From assembly GCF_031157355.1 (NCBI RefSeq), contig NZ_JAVIFT010000006.1, positions 1 through 64,000 of the forward strand: a DNA stretch of 64,000 bases. Direction: 5' to 3'. Origin of the DNA: Hyphomicrobium sp. LHD-15 (GTDB lineage Bacteria; Pseudomonadota; Alphaproteobacteria; Rhizobiales; Hyphomicrobiaceae). Position numbers and translations under genes: made by a program. Shown here piece by piece: positions 56,779 to 64,000 of this stretch. Within the stretch, counting starts at the first letter, position 1, and each line of letters opens with the position of its first letter. Under the pieces are notes generated by a model. That model did not search any database, was not told where the DNA came from, and was given only the letters and a program-made list of their open reading frames with translations.

Positions 56779-58719
56779 TCAGACCAGCTCTTCCTCGAGA
56801 ACGGCGCGCGCCTGCTCGGCGGTTTCAAACACGCGGGTTTCGAGACCGCGGCGGCGCAGCGCATCCTGCAGCTTCGTCCGCGTGAGCACGCTCGTCGCGT
56901 AGCGCGCGGTCCGCGCATAGTGATGCTTCACCAGGTAGGCGACCATGTCCGCGTATTCGTCGTAGAGGTCTTCCGCGATGCGGCAGCCATCCTGGTTGAC
57001 GAGCGAATAGACGCGCCGCCCCGCAGCCTTCGATGCCTCGACCAGCACCTTCTGGAGATCGACGATGTCGGACTTCTTGCGCACGCTCCAGGCTTCGAGA
57101 TTGACCGACAGGATGTTGCGCGCCGGATCGTAGCTGACCCGATCCTTGAGTTTGAGGTTCAGGAGATCCGACAGCAGATCCATCGGCTCGTCGCGGAACA
57201 GCGCCGGGTTCATCGGGATCGGTTTGTGGATGTGCGGCTTGAACGCCATGTGAGGCAGGATATCGCGCTCGATGTCGATGCCGGGCGCCACCTCGATCAG
57301 CTCGAGCCCGTGATCGGTGAGCTGGAACACGCAACGTTCGGTGACGTAGATCACCGGCTGGCCCTTCTCGGCAGCATACTGTCCCGAGAACGTAACCTGC
57401 TCGACCTGCTTCACGAACTTCTTGGCGCGGCCTTCCTTGACGATCCGGAGATTGCCGTCCTCGATCGCGATTTCGAGACCGCCCGCCGTGAACGTGCCCG
57501 CGAACACCACCGCACGCGCGTTCTGCGAGATGTCGATGAAGCCGCCGCAGCCGTTGAGCTTGCCGCCGAACTTGCTGGTGTTGACGTTGCCGAGGCTGTC
57601 GCACTCCGCCATGCCGAGGCAGGTGAGGTCGAGACCGCCGCCATGGTAGAAGTCGAACATCTGGTTCTGGTCGAGGATCGAATGCGCGTTGGCCGACGAG
57701 CCGAAGCTCGATCCGCCCGCCAGCACGCCGCCGACAGCACCCGCTTCCGTCGTCATGACGAGCAGCGGCGTGACCTTCTCTTCGTTGGCGACGTTCGCAA
57801 CGCCGTCCGGTGCGCCGACGCCGAGGTTGATGACGCCGTTCGGCGGTAGCTCGAACGCGGCACGACGCGCGATGATCTTGCGCTCGTCGAGTTCCATCTT
57901 GGGAAGGCTGTCGACGGTGACGCGAACTTCACCGGCAAGTGCCGGATCGTAGATCACGCCGTAGTTCATGCGGTGCATCTCGGGCGGATCGGCGACGACC
58001 ACGCAATCGACGAGAATGCCCGGAACCTTGACGTCCTTCGGCTTGATCGAGCCGTCGGCGACAAGACGCTCGACCTGCGCGATCACGATGCCGCCGTTGT
58101 TGTGCGCGGCCATCGCCTGCGCCAGCACGTCGAGCGTGAGGGCTTCCTTTTCCATGCTGAGATTGCCGAGAGGATCGGCGCTCGTCGCACGGATCAGCGC
58201 GACGTTGATCGGCGTGGCCTTGTAGAACAGCCACTCCTTGCCGTCGACTTCGACCAGCTTGACGAGGTCTTCCTTGGTGACGGTGTTGACCTTGCCGCCG
58301 CCGAGGCGGGGATCGACGTAGGTGTGCAGGCCCACGCGGGTGAACAGGCCCGGGCTGCCCGAGGCGCAGCTGCGATAGAGTTTCGAGATCACGCCCTGGG
58401 GCAGGTTGTAGCCCTGGATCTTGTTGTCTTGCGCGGCCTGCGCGACCTTCGGCATGCGGCCGAAGTTGGCGGCGATCACGCGCTTCAACAGGCCTTCATG
58501 ATGCAGGCGGCCAGTGCCGAGGCCTTTGCTGTCGCCGGCACCCGCGCACATGATGAGTGTAAGGTCGCGCGGCGCTGCCGTTTCGACGAAACGCTTTTCG
58601 AGGGCCGCATGCAGCATTTCGGGAATGCAGCTCTGCACGAAACCTGTCGTCGCGATGACGTCGTTGTCTTTGATGCGAGCGATGGCTTCGTCGGCCGAAA
58701 TGACCTTGGTCTTGTGCAT
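56779..58719 (-). CDS. Acyl-CoA:acetate/3-ketoacid CoA transferase, fused alpha/beta, with C-terminal extension
   Basis: 646 residues from ATG 58719; GGGGGAAAC lies upstream. Family I CoA transferase with alpha part (KTKVISADEAIARIKDNDVI, GAGDSKGLGTGRLHHEGLLK) and beta part (PPNGVINLGVGAPDGVANVA), with the probable catalytic Glu in LLVMTTEAGAVGGVL. It would exchange CoA between an acyl-CoA and acetate or another acid through a glutamyl-CoA intermediate. E. coli YdiF has ~530 residues; here ~110 extra C-terminal residues follow MDLLSDLLNLKLKDRVSYDP, which I cannot assign. Monocistronic. Confidence 0.9.
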   Translation of the reverse strand: MHKTKVISADEAIARIKDNDVIATTGFVQSCIPEMLHAALEKRFVETAAPRDLTLIMCAGAGDSKGLGTGRLHHEGLLKRVIAANFGRMPKVAQAAQDNKIQGYNLPQGVISKLYRSCASGSPGLFTRVGLHTYVDPRLGGGKVNTVTKEDLVKLVEVDGKEWLFYKATPINVALIRATSADPLGNLSMEKEALTLDVLAQAMAAHNNGGIVIAQVERLVADGSIKPKDVKVPGILVDCVVVADPPEMHRMNYGVIYDPALAGEVRVTVDSLPKMELDERKIIARRAAFELPPNGVINLGVGAPDGVANVANEEKVTPLLVMTTEAGAVGGVLAGGSSFGSSANAHSILDQNQMFDFYHGGGLDLTCLGMAECDSLGNVNTSKFGGKLNGCGGFIDISQNARAVVFAGTFTAGGLEIAIEDGNLRIVKEGRAKKFVKQVEQVTFSGQYAAEKGQPVIYVTERCVFQLTDHGLELIEVAPGIDIERDILPHMAFKPHIHKPIPMNPALFRDEPMDLLSDLLNLKLKDRVSYDPARNILSVNLEAWSVRKKSDIVDLQKVLVEASKAAGRRVYSLVNQDGCRIAEDLYDEYADMVAYLVKHHYARTARYATSVLTRTKLQDALRRRGLETRVFETAEQARAVLEEELV

Positions 58720-59093
58720 CTCAATCGTTTCCCCCAAAAGGCCCCCACACTTTTAATTCTCGGGTGTTTTCACAACGGAGAACAGTCGGTGGAGTGCTCG
58801 ATTTGTGTGTGTCTGGGTATAGGGATAGGACCGTAACCCCGCAACGACCCGAAGACGCTGCCAATCGTCCTACTCAACGGGGTGTCATCCGACCTACCCA
58901 CCCCCGTTAACGCTGCACCGCAACATTGAAAACGGCACGGCCACACCTTCGCCGGATTGGTGGGAGCAGCATCCCCGGACCACGGATGTATTCACGCGGT
59001 GGTTGCTTGTGGGGGAACGGCCGGAGCTGGTGAAAAGCAGCGGCGAGCACAATTTTGAACGGCAAGAGACGCGTACTTTTGGGGGGACTAAGA
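58720..59093. other. 374-bp divergent intergenic region
   Basis: Contains the promoters of the CoA transferase (minus) and the membrane-anchored protein (plus). A CAACGGGG...CCCCGTT arm pair is seen at ~58875-58907. No coding frame here looks real; the frame open up to 59055 lacks a ribosome site. Confidence 0.45.
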
Positions 59094-59786
59094 ATGGTTT
59101 TGCGTAGCGCCACGAAGGGCATTCAGGACGGAAGCGATATCGCGGTCGAAAACGCGTCGCGATTTTCGGGCGGACTGGGGGCCACGCTGCTCTCGGCCGT
59201 GGCAGTTGTCTTCTCCGGCTACAGCCTCTGGGATACGTCCCTCAAGAGCGCGGAGCTGGAGGTGTTCGTGCCGCGCGTGATTTACTACGCCTCGCCGTAC
59301 AGCAACTCGAACTTCGAAATGATCTCGGTGCCGGTCACGATCACCAACGAGGGCGCCCAGACCGGAACCGTGCTGCAGATGGATCTCGCCGTCACCGATC
59401 CGAGAACCAAACAGACGAAGCACTTCTACGCCGCGGAGTTGGGCGTGTGGTCCATGGAACGCACCCGCACGCGCAGCTACACCGGCTTCGCGCCGCTCTC
59501 GCTGGCCGGACGCACGAGCCGCACGGAATCCGTGCTGTTCTATACGCGCGGCGACGACGAGAAGCCGGAGCAACTCATCCGCGAGGTCGGCCCTTACGAA
59601 TTCACCCTGACGTTGACGCAGGCCGAGAACAAGAGCGACTTGTTCGGCACGGGCGGGCGCCCCAAGCCGATCTCGGTCAGTTTTGAACGCGTGCTGCCGT
59701 TCTACGACGCCCGCTCGTTCGAAACCGGCACCATATTCATGCCCTCCAAGGACTGGCAGACTTCGTCGAGCACCACGACGGACTAG
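59094..59786 (+). CDS. Membrane-anchored hypothetical protein
   Basis: 230 residues from ATG 59094 with GGGGGGA 8 nt before. One membrane span near the N-terminus (LGATLLSAVAVVFSGYSLW), then a ~170-residue beta-rich domain facing the periplasm (FEMISVPVTITNEGAQTGTV, PYEFTLTLTQAENKSDLF). The pattern of an Ig-like beta sandwich is suggestive, but I recognise no family. Upstream of dacA by 73 nt on the same strand. Confidence 0.68.
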   Translation: MVLRSATKGIQDGSDIAVENASRFSGGLGATLLSAVAVVFSGYSLWDTSLKSAELEVFVPRVIYYASPYSNSNFEMISVPVTITNEGAQTGTVLQMDLAVTDPRTKQTKHFYAAELGVWSMERTRTRSYTGFAPLSLAGRTSRTESVLFYTRGDDEKPEQLIREVGPYEFTLTLTQAENKSDLFGTGGRPKPISVSFERVLPFYDARSFETGTIFMPSKDWQTSSSTTTD

Positions 59787-59859
59787 GCCGAGCGCCGGAT
59801 TGACTCGGAGCCGCGCGGCGCCATAGTTAACGCCAACCTGCCCCGGCGAGGATCCACCG

Positions 59860-61056
59860 ATGAGACGGTTGCTGACGGTTGCCGCCGCGCTGCTTGGCTT
59901 GCTGCCGGCCTGGCTCTCCGCAGCGAACGCCCAGCAGTCCGGCGGCTTCACCACCAAGGCCCCGAACGCGATCCTGATGGATTACGATTCGGGCTCGATC
60001 ATCTATCAGAAGGCGGCCGACGAGCTTGTCCCGCCTGCCAGCATGAGCAAGCTCATGACGCTGGCCGTGCTGTTCCGCGCGCTCAAGGATGGCAAATACA
60101 AGCCTGAGGACGAGTTCCCGACCAGCGAGAACGCGTGGCGCACGGGCGGCGCGCCGTCCGGCACGTCCGCTATGTTCATCCCGATCAATTCGAAGACCCC
60201 GATCAGCGAGCTGATTCAAGGCATCGTCGTGCAGTCCGGCAACGACGCCTGCATCACCGTTGCCGAGGGCATGGCCGGCAACACGGCTGAATTCGCGAAG
60301 ATGATGGAGGCGGAGGCGCGCCGCATCGGCATGCCCAAGTCGACGTTCCGCAACCCGACCGGCCTCCACGATCCCGAGCACCTGATGACCGCGCGCGAAC
60401 TCGGCACGCTCGCCCGCTATATCATCAAGAAGTACCCGGATTTCTATCCGGTTTTCGGACAGCGGGAATTCGCCTACCGGAAGCACAAGTTCTACAATCG
60501 CAATCCCTTGCTCTCGGCCGATATCGGCGTCGATGGCATGAAGACTGGCCACACCAAGGAAGCCGGTTACGGAATGGTCGTCTCGTCGGTGAGGGACGGG
60601 CGGCGTCTGATCGGCGTGCTCATGGGACTTGCCGACGAGAAGGAGCGCCGCGAGGAAACCCGTCGCATGCTCGAATGGGGCGCCAAGAGCGTCTCCAGCG
60701 CCAAGCTGTTCGGCGCCGGCGAGCAGGTCGGCTACGCGCGCGTCTGGGGCGGCACCGATTTCTACGTGCCGTTGACCGGCGAGGGCGATCTTGAGGTCAT
60801 CCTGCCGAAATTTCCGGTCAACCAGAAGATCCGCGGCGAGATCGTCTATCAAGGCCCCCTGAAGCCGCCGGTGAGGAAGGGCGACCAGATCGCCATGTTC
60901 CGCGTGACAAGCACGGTGCCGGGCAGCCCCGAGCCGATTGCCGTCAGCGAAACCCCGCTGTACGCGGATAACGATGTCGACGAGGCGAGCTTCTACTGGC
61001 GCGGCGTCGATTCTCTGCTGTATCTCGCCCTCCGCCTGGTCCCGTCTCATCGGTAA
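59860..61056 (+). CDS. D-alanyl-D-alanine carboxypeptidase (PBP5/DacA-like)
   Basis: 398 residues. Signal peptide (~1-25, ending SAANAQ). S11 peptidase motifs: nucleophile SxxK in VPPASMSKLMTLAVLFRA, SGN in IVVQSGNDACITVAEG, KTG in GVDGMKTGHTKEAGYGM. C-terminal PBP5-type beta domain (~290-380) with PLTGEGDLEVILPKFPVNQK. It trims terminal D-Ala from peptidoglycan stem peptides in the periplasm. Followed by tmk on the same strand, 69 nt later. Confidence 0.95.
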   Translation: MRRLLTVAAALLGLLPAWLSAANAQQSGGFTTKAPNAILMDYDSGSIIYQKAADELVPPASMSKLMTLAVLFRALKDGKYKPEDEFPTSENAWRTGGAPSGTSAMFIPINSKTPISELIQGIVVQSGNDACITVAEGMAGNTAEFAKMMEAEARRIGMPKSTFRNPTGLHDPEHLMTARELGTLARYIIKKYPDFYPVFGQREFAYRKHKFYNRNPLLSADIGVDGMKTGHTKEAGYGMVVSSVRDGRRLIGVLMGLADEKERREETRRMLEWGAKSVSSAKLFGAGEQVGYARVWGGTDFYVPLTGEGDLEVILPKFPVNQKIRGEIVYQGPLKPPVRKGDQIAMFRVTSTVPGSPEPIAVSETPLYADNDVDEASFYWRGVDSLLYLALRLVPSHR

Positions 61057-61125
61057 GATGCGCTTCGATAACGCGCGGGAGAGGTCGCTTCCCTCCCGCA
61101 GCAACTCCCTCTAGTCTCCGGCGCC

Positions 61126-61752
61126 ATGACGCGCGGACAGTTCATTACCTTCGAAGGCGGCGAGGGCGCCGGAAAGTCGACCCAGGTGGCGCGGCTTGCC
61201 GAACGCCTGCGCGCCGGCGGCATCCCGACCGTCGTGGCGCGCGAGCCGGGTGGAACGCCGCTCGGCGAAAACATCCGCGATCTGGTGCTCCAGGCGTCTC
61301 CGGAACCGGTAACGGAGCTGCTGCTGTTCGCCGCCGCCCGCGCGGAGCATGTGGCGAAGGTCATTCGCCCGGCGCTCGAGCACGGCACCTGGGTCGTCTG
61401 CGATCGCTTCATCGACTCGACGCGGGTTTATCAGGGCCGGCTCGGCGGCGTGCCAGGTGACCTTATCGGCGCGGTCGAAACCCACTCCGTCGCACCGATC
61501 TTCCCGGATCTCACCCTCGTGCTCGATCTCTCAGTCGAGGAAGGCTTGAAACGTACCGAAGCGCGCGGAGAGCTTTCCCGCTTCGATGCCAAGGGCACCG
61601 AGTACCATCAGCGGCTGCGCAACGGCTTCCTCGATATCGCGCGCGCCGAACCGGACCGCTGCGTCGTCATCGACGGCAGCCGCACGCCCGACGAGATCGC
61701 CGACGACATCTGGCGGTCGGTCGAGGATCGCCTGTTGGCGAAGGCGCGCTAG
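61126..61752 (+). CDS. tmk: Thymidylate kinase
   Basis: 208 residues. P-loop FEGGEGAGKSTQVARLAE; DR motif in WVVCDRFIDSTRVYQG; LID region RGELSRFDAKGTEYHQRLRN. Phosphorylates dTMP to dTDP. holB starts 2 nt after its stop, the common tmk-holB order, so the two are co-translated. Confidence 0.97.
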   Translation: MTRGQFITFEGGEGAGKSTQVARLAERLRAGGIPTVVAREPGGTPLGENIRDLVLQASPEPVTELLLFAAARAEHVAKVIRPALEHGTWVVCDRFIDSTRVYQGRLGGVPGDLIGAVETHSVAPIFPDLTLVLDLSVEEGLKRTEARGELSRFDAKGTEYHQRLRNGFLDIARAEPDRCVVIDGSRTPDEIADDIWRSVEDRLLAKAR

Positions 61753-61754
61753 CG

Positions 61755-62882
61755 ATGGCCCGTGCACCCGCCGTGCAGGAGATCGAGGAACTGCCCGAGG
61801 CCGACCGTCTCGACGGCTTTCCTCATCCGCGCGCAGTCGAACGTTTGTACGGCCACGAAGCGGCCGAGCAGACGCTGCAGGCCGCGTTCGCGTCGGGACG
61901 GATGCATCACGGCTGGCTGATCGCGGGCGCCGAGGGTATCGGCAAGGCGACGCTCGCCTACCGCTTTGCGCGCCACGTACTGGCAGACCCCGCCGAGCGC
62001 GCACATGAAACGCTCGACATCGCACCTGGAACGCGCGCTACGCGCCAGGTGCTGGCGCTTTCGCATCCGGGACTTCTGGTAATCCGCCGCGCCTACGACA
62101 CCAAGGGCAAGCGCTTCCCCGCGACCATTCCCGTCGACGAGGTCCGCCGCCTCAAGACCTTCCTCGGCCGCACGACGGAAGAGAACGCCTGGCGCGTCGT
62201 CATCGTGGACCGCGCCGACGAGCTGAACGTCAGCGCCGCCAACGCGCTCCTGAAGTCTCTGGAGGAGCCGCCGCCGCGCACGGTGTTCCTGCTGATCTCG
62301 TCGGCGCCTGGCCGCCTCTTGGTGACGATCCGTTCCCGGGTCCGCACCCTCGATCTTGCTCCCCTGGCTGACGAGCCGCTGAAACGCGCCGTCTCGCAGG
62401 CCTTTGCCGGCAGTGGCGAGGAGGTTGGGGGCGGGGCGCCGCAGCCGTCGGAATGGGACCGGCTCGCGCGCCTGTCCGGGGGCAGCGTGCGCCGGCTGCT
62501 GTCGCTCCACGCCGCCAAGGGCCTCGTGCTGCACGACCGGATTTCCGCGATATTGGGCAGCCTGCCGGCCGTCGATTGGGGCACGGTTCACACCCTTGCG
62601 GACGAGCTGTCGGGGCAGGCCGCCGACCAGCGCTACGAGCTGTTCTTCGAGCTACTGATGGACGCCATCGCCAGGCTGGTAAACGCCGAGGCGCGTGGGG
62701 AGGGGCCTCCCGCTGAGATCTCCCTGGCGCGCCGCCTGATTGGGCCGGCTCGGCTTGCCACCTGGGCCGGCTTGTGGGAAAGAGTGGCCGCGGACAAGGC
62801 CGAAACGGCCGCCTTGAACCTCGACCGGCGCGCCTTGATTTTAGACGTCTTTGCGCGCCTCGAGGCTGCCGCGCGCGGCTGA
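61755..62882 (+). CDS. holB: DNA polymerase III delta' subunit
   Basis: 375 residues. Clamp-loader AAA+ fold with P-loop-like IAGAEGIGKATLAYRFAR, Walker B-like VVIVDRADELNVSAANALLK and LEEPPPRTVFLLISS. The SRC sensor-1 motif reads SRVR here (TIRSRVRTLDL). No zinc-knuckle cysteines are visible between P-loop and Walker B. Part of the DnaX complex that loads the beta clamp. Overlaps nothing; metG follows 169 nt downstream. Confidence 0.95.
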   Translation: MARAPAVQEIEELPEADRLDGFPHPRAVERLYGHEAAEQTLQAAFASGRMHHGWLIAGAEGIGKATLAYRFARHVLADPAERAHETLDIAPGTRATRQVLALSHPGLLVIRRAYDTKGKRFPATIPVDEVRRLKTFLGRTTEENAWRVVIVDRADELNVSAANALLKSLEEPPPRTVFLLISSAPGRLLVTIRSRVRTLDLAPLADEPLKRAVSQAFAGSGEEVGGGAPQPSEWDRLARLSGGSVRRLLSLHAAKGLVLHDRISAILGSLPAVDWGTVHTLADELSGQAADQRYELFFELLMDAIARLVNAEARGEGPPAEISLARRLIGPARLATWAGLWERVAADKAETAALNLDRRALILDVFARLEAAARG

Positions 62883-63051
62883 GTGCCGTAACCTGAGTGC
62901 CGCCCGACAACGGAAAGCCTGCTCGACCATGCCCCGGCTGCCCAGAATGCCAAAGCGCCCGATCCGAATGTGACGGATATCCCCGCACCTTCGGCATCCT
63001 GAACCATTGGCCATTCACAACCGGACGACGGAAAGTCCCCAACGAGGTCTC

Positions 63052-64000
63052 ATGAGCGGGCGAGAGAAATTCTACATCACGACGGCGATCTCCTATCCGA
63101 ACGGCGTGCCCCACATCGGCCACGCCTACGAGGCCATCGCCTCCGACGCCATCGCGCGCTTCGAGCGCCTCGACGGCAAGGACGTGTTTTTCCTGACGGG
63201 CACCGACGAGCACGGCCTCAAGATGAAGCAGACGGCGGTGAAGGAGGGTCTTGAGCCGCTCGCGCTGGCCGACCGCAACGCGGCCCGCTTCATCGAGATG
63301 GCGGCGACGCTTGGTCTCTCCAACGACGATTTCATCCGCACCACGGAGCCGCGGCACTACGAGGCCTGCGCCGAGATCTGGCGGCGCATGGAAAAGGCCG
63401 GCGATATCTTCAAGAAGAAGTACGGCGGTTGGTACTCGGTGCGCGACGAGACCTACTACAAGGAAAGCGAAACCGAGGTGCGGGACGGCGTGCGTTACGC
63501 GACGCCGACCGGAACGCCGGTCGAGTGGACCGAGGAGGAGACCTACTTCTTCCGCCTCTCGGCCTACGAGGAGCGCCTGCTCGCACACTACGAGGCGAAC
63601 CCGGATTTCATTCTGCCGATCGAGCGCCGCAACGAGGTGGTGAGCTTCGTCAAGAGTGGCCTCGAAGACCTTTCGATTTCGCGCTCGACGCTCGATTGGG
63701 GCATTCCGGTTCCCGATGCGCCGGGTCACGTCATGTACGTTTGGGTCGATGCGCTGACCAACTACGTGACCGCAACCGGCCTCTTGAACACGCCGAAAGG
63801 CAACCGCGCCGATTTCTGGCCGGCGGATGTGCACGTCATCGGCAAGGACATCGTGCGCTTCCACGCAGTCTACTGGCCGGCGTTCCTGCTGTCGGCCGGC
63901 ATTGAGCTGCCGAAGCGGATCTTCTCGCACGGGTTCGTGCTGAACAAGGGCGAGAAGATGTCGAAGTCGGTCGGCAACGTCGTCGATCCGTTCGATCTCG
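63052..64000 (+). CDS. metG: Methionyl-tRNA synthetase, 5' part (continues past window)
   Basis: Open from ATG 63052 (GAGGT upstream) to the right edge, 316 codons visible. Class I signatures: HIGH as [20 protein letters not shown] and KMSKS as [12 protein letters not shown] near the edge. ATP/Met-site region [20 protein letters not shown]. The connective peptide region has [20 protein letters not shown] without cysteine knuckles, the zinc-less MetG form usual in alphaproteobacteria. Charges tRNA-Met. The C-terminal end is not in the window. Confidence 0.97.
   Translation, partial: MSGREKFYITTAISYPNGVPHIGHAYEAIASDAIARFERLDGKDVFFLTGTDEHGLKMKQTAVKEGLEPLALADRNAARFIEMAATLGLSNDDFIRTTEPRHYEACAEIWRRMEKAGDIFKKKYGGWYSVRDETYYKESETEVRDGVRYATPTGTPVEWTEEETYFFRLSAYEERLLAHYEANPDFILPIERRNEVVSFVKSGLEDLSISRSTLDWGIPVPDAPGHVMYVWVDALTNYVTATGLLNTPKGNRADFWPADVHVIGKDIVRFHAVYWPAFLLSAGIELPKRIFSHGFVLNKGEKMSKSVGNVVDPFDL

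Noticed and set aside
63000-63051. SAM or other riboswitch before metG, and pyrimidine/arginine leader before carA (28975-29242)
   Set aside because: No conserved riboswitch core or leader peptide with attenuator could be recognised by eye in either gap.

Overview
The window is high-GC chromosomal DNA from an alphaproteobacterium, most likely of the order Hyphomicrobiales (Rhizobiales). Three things support this: the gene order yqeY-dnaG-rpoD, a DnaG whose zinc-ribbon cysteines are mostly replaced, and an exporter closely resembling NdvA/ChvA, the cyclic beta-1,2-glucan transporter of rhizobia. The placement is inferred from proteins and is not a species call. No rRNA, CRISPR array, insertion sequence or prophage was seen; there is one tRNA gene.

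Layout. 1-9.8 kb is a secretion locus: the 3' part of an autotransporter adhesin, then a 2111-residue RTX subtilisin-like protease without a signal peptide (type I secretion type), then a HlyC/RtxC-like lysine acyltransferase. 10-24 kb holds a tRNA with a CAT anticodon (Ile2-like) and mostly small or single-gene units: SIMPL protein, two diguanylate cyclases, a GNAT/nitrilase pair, YjbQ, a GreA/GreB-like factor, a YSC84 protein, an alcohol dehydrogenase, a deoxyribosyltransferase beside a channel-like membrane protein, and an aldose epimerase. 24-29 kb is the macromolecular synthesis block yqeY-dnaG-rpoD (minus strand). 29-36 kb is carA, two paralogous secreted proteins, carB and greA (plus strand).

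36-50 kb is mixed: MFS transporter, Lrp regulator, ELM1-like protein, CPBP protein, DUF1003 protein, EttA, a PsiF-like protein, a pentapeptide-repeat gene split in two frames, a GST, two DUF1801 proteins, a secreted pentapeptide protein and a trypsin-like protein. 50-59 kb has a Crp/Fnr regulator, a single-domain response regulator, the NdvA-like exporter, a DMT transporter, a DUF983/MocR divergent pair and a CoA transferase. 59-64 kb has D,D-carboxypeptidase, tmk, holB and the start of metG.

Most notable: (1) the RTX subtilase with its own HlyC-like acyltransferase, in which the position of the catalytic Asp of HlyC is His; (2) the pentapeptide-repeat gene broken exactly at an in-frame T TTT TTA heptamer, the canonical -1 slippery sequence; (3) galM plus a KTSC gene flanked by two near-identical terminator copies; (4) a channel-like protein with a non-canonical filter segment.
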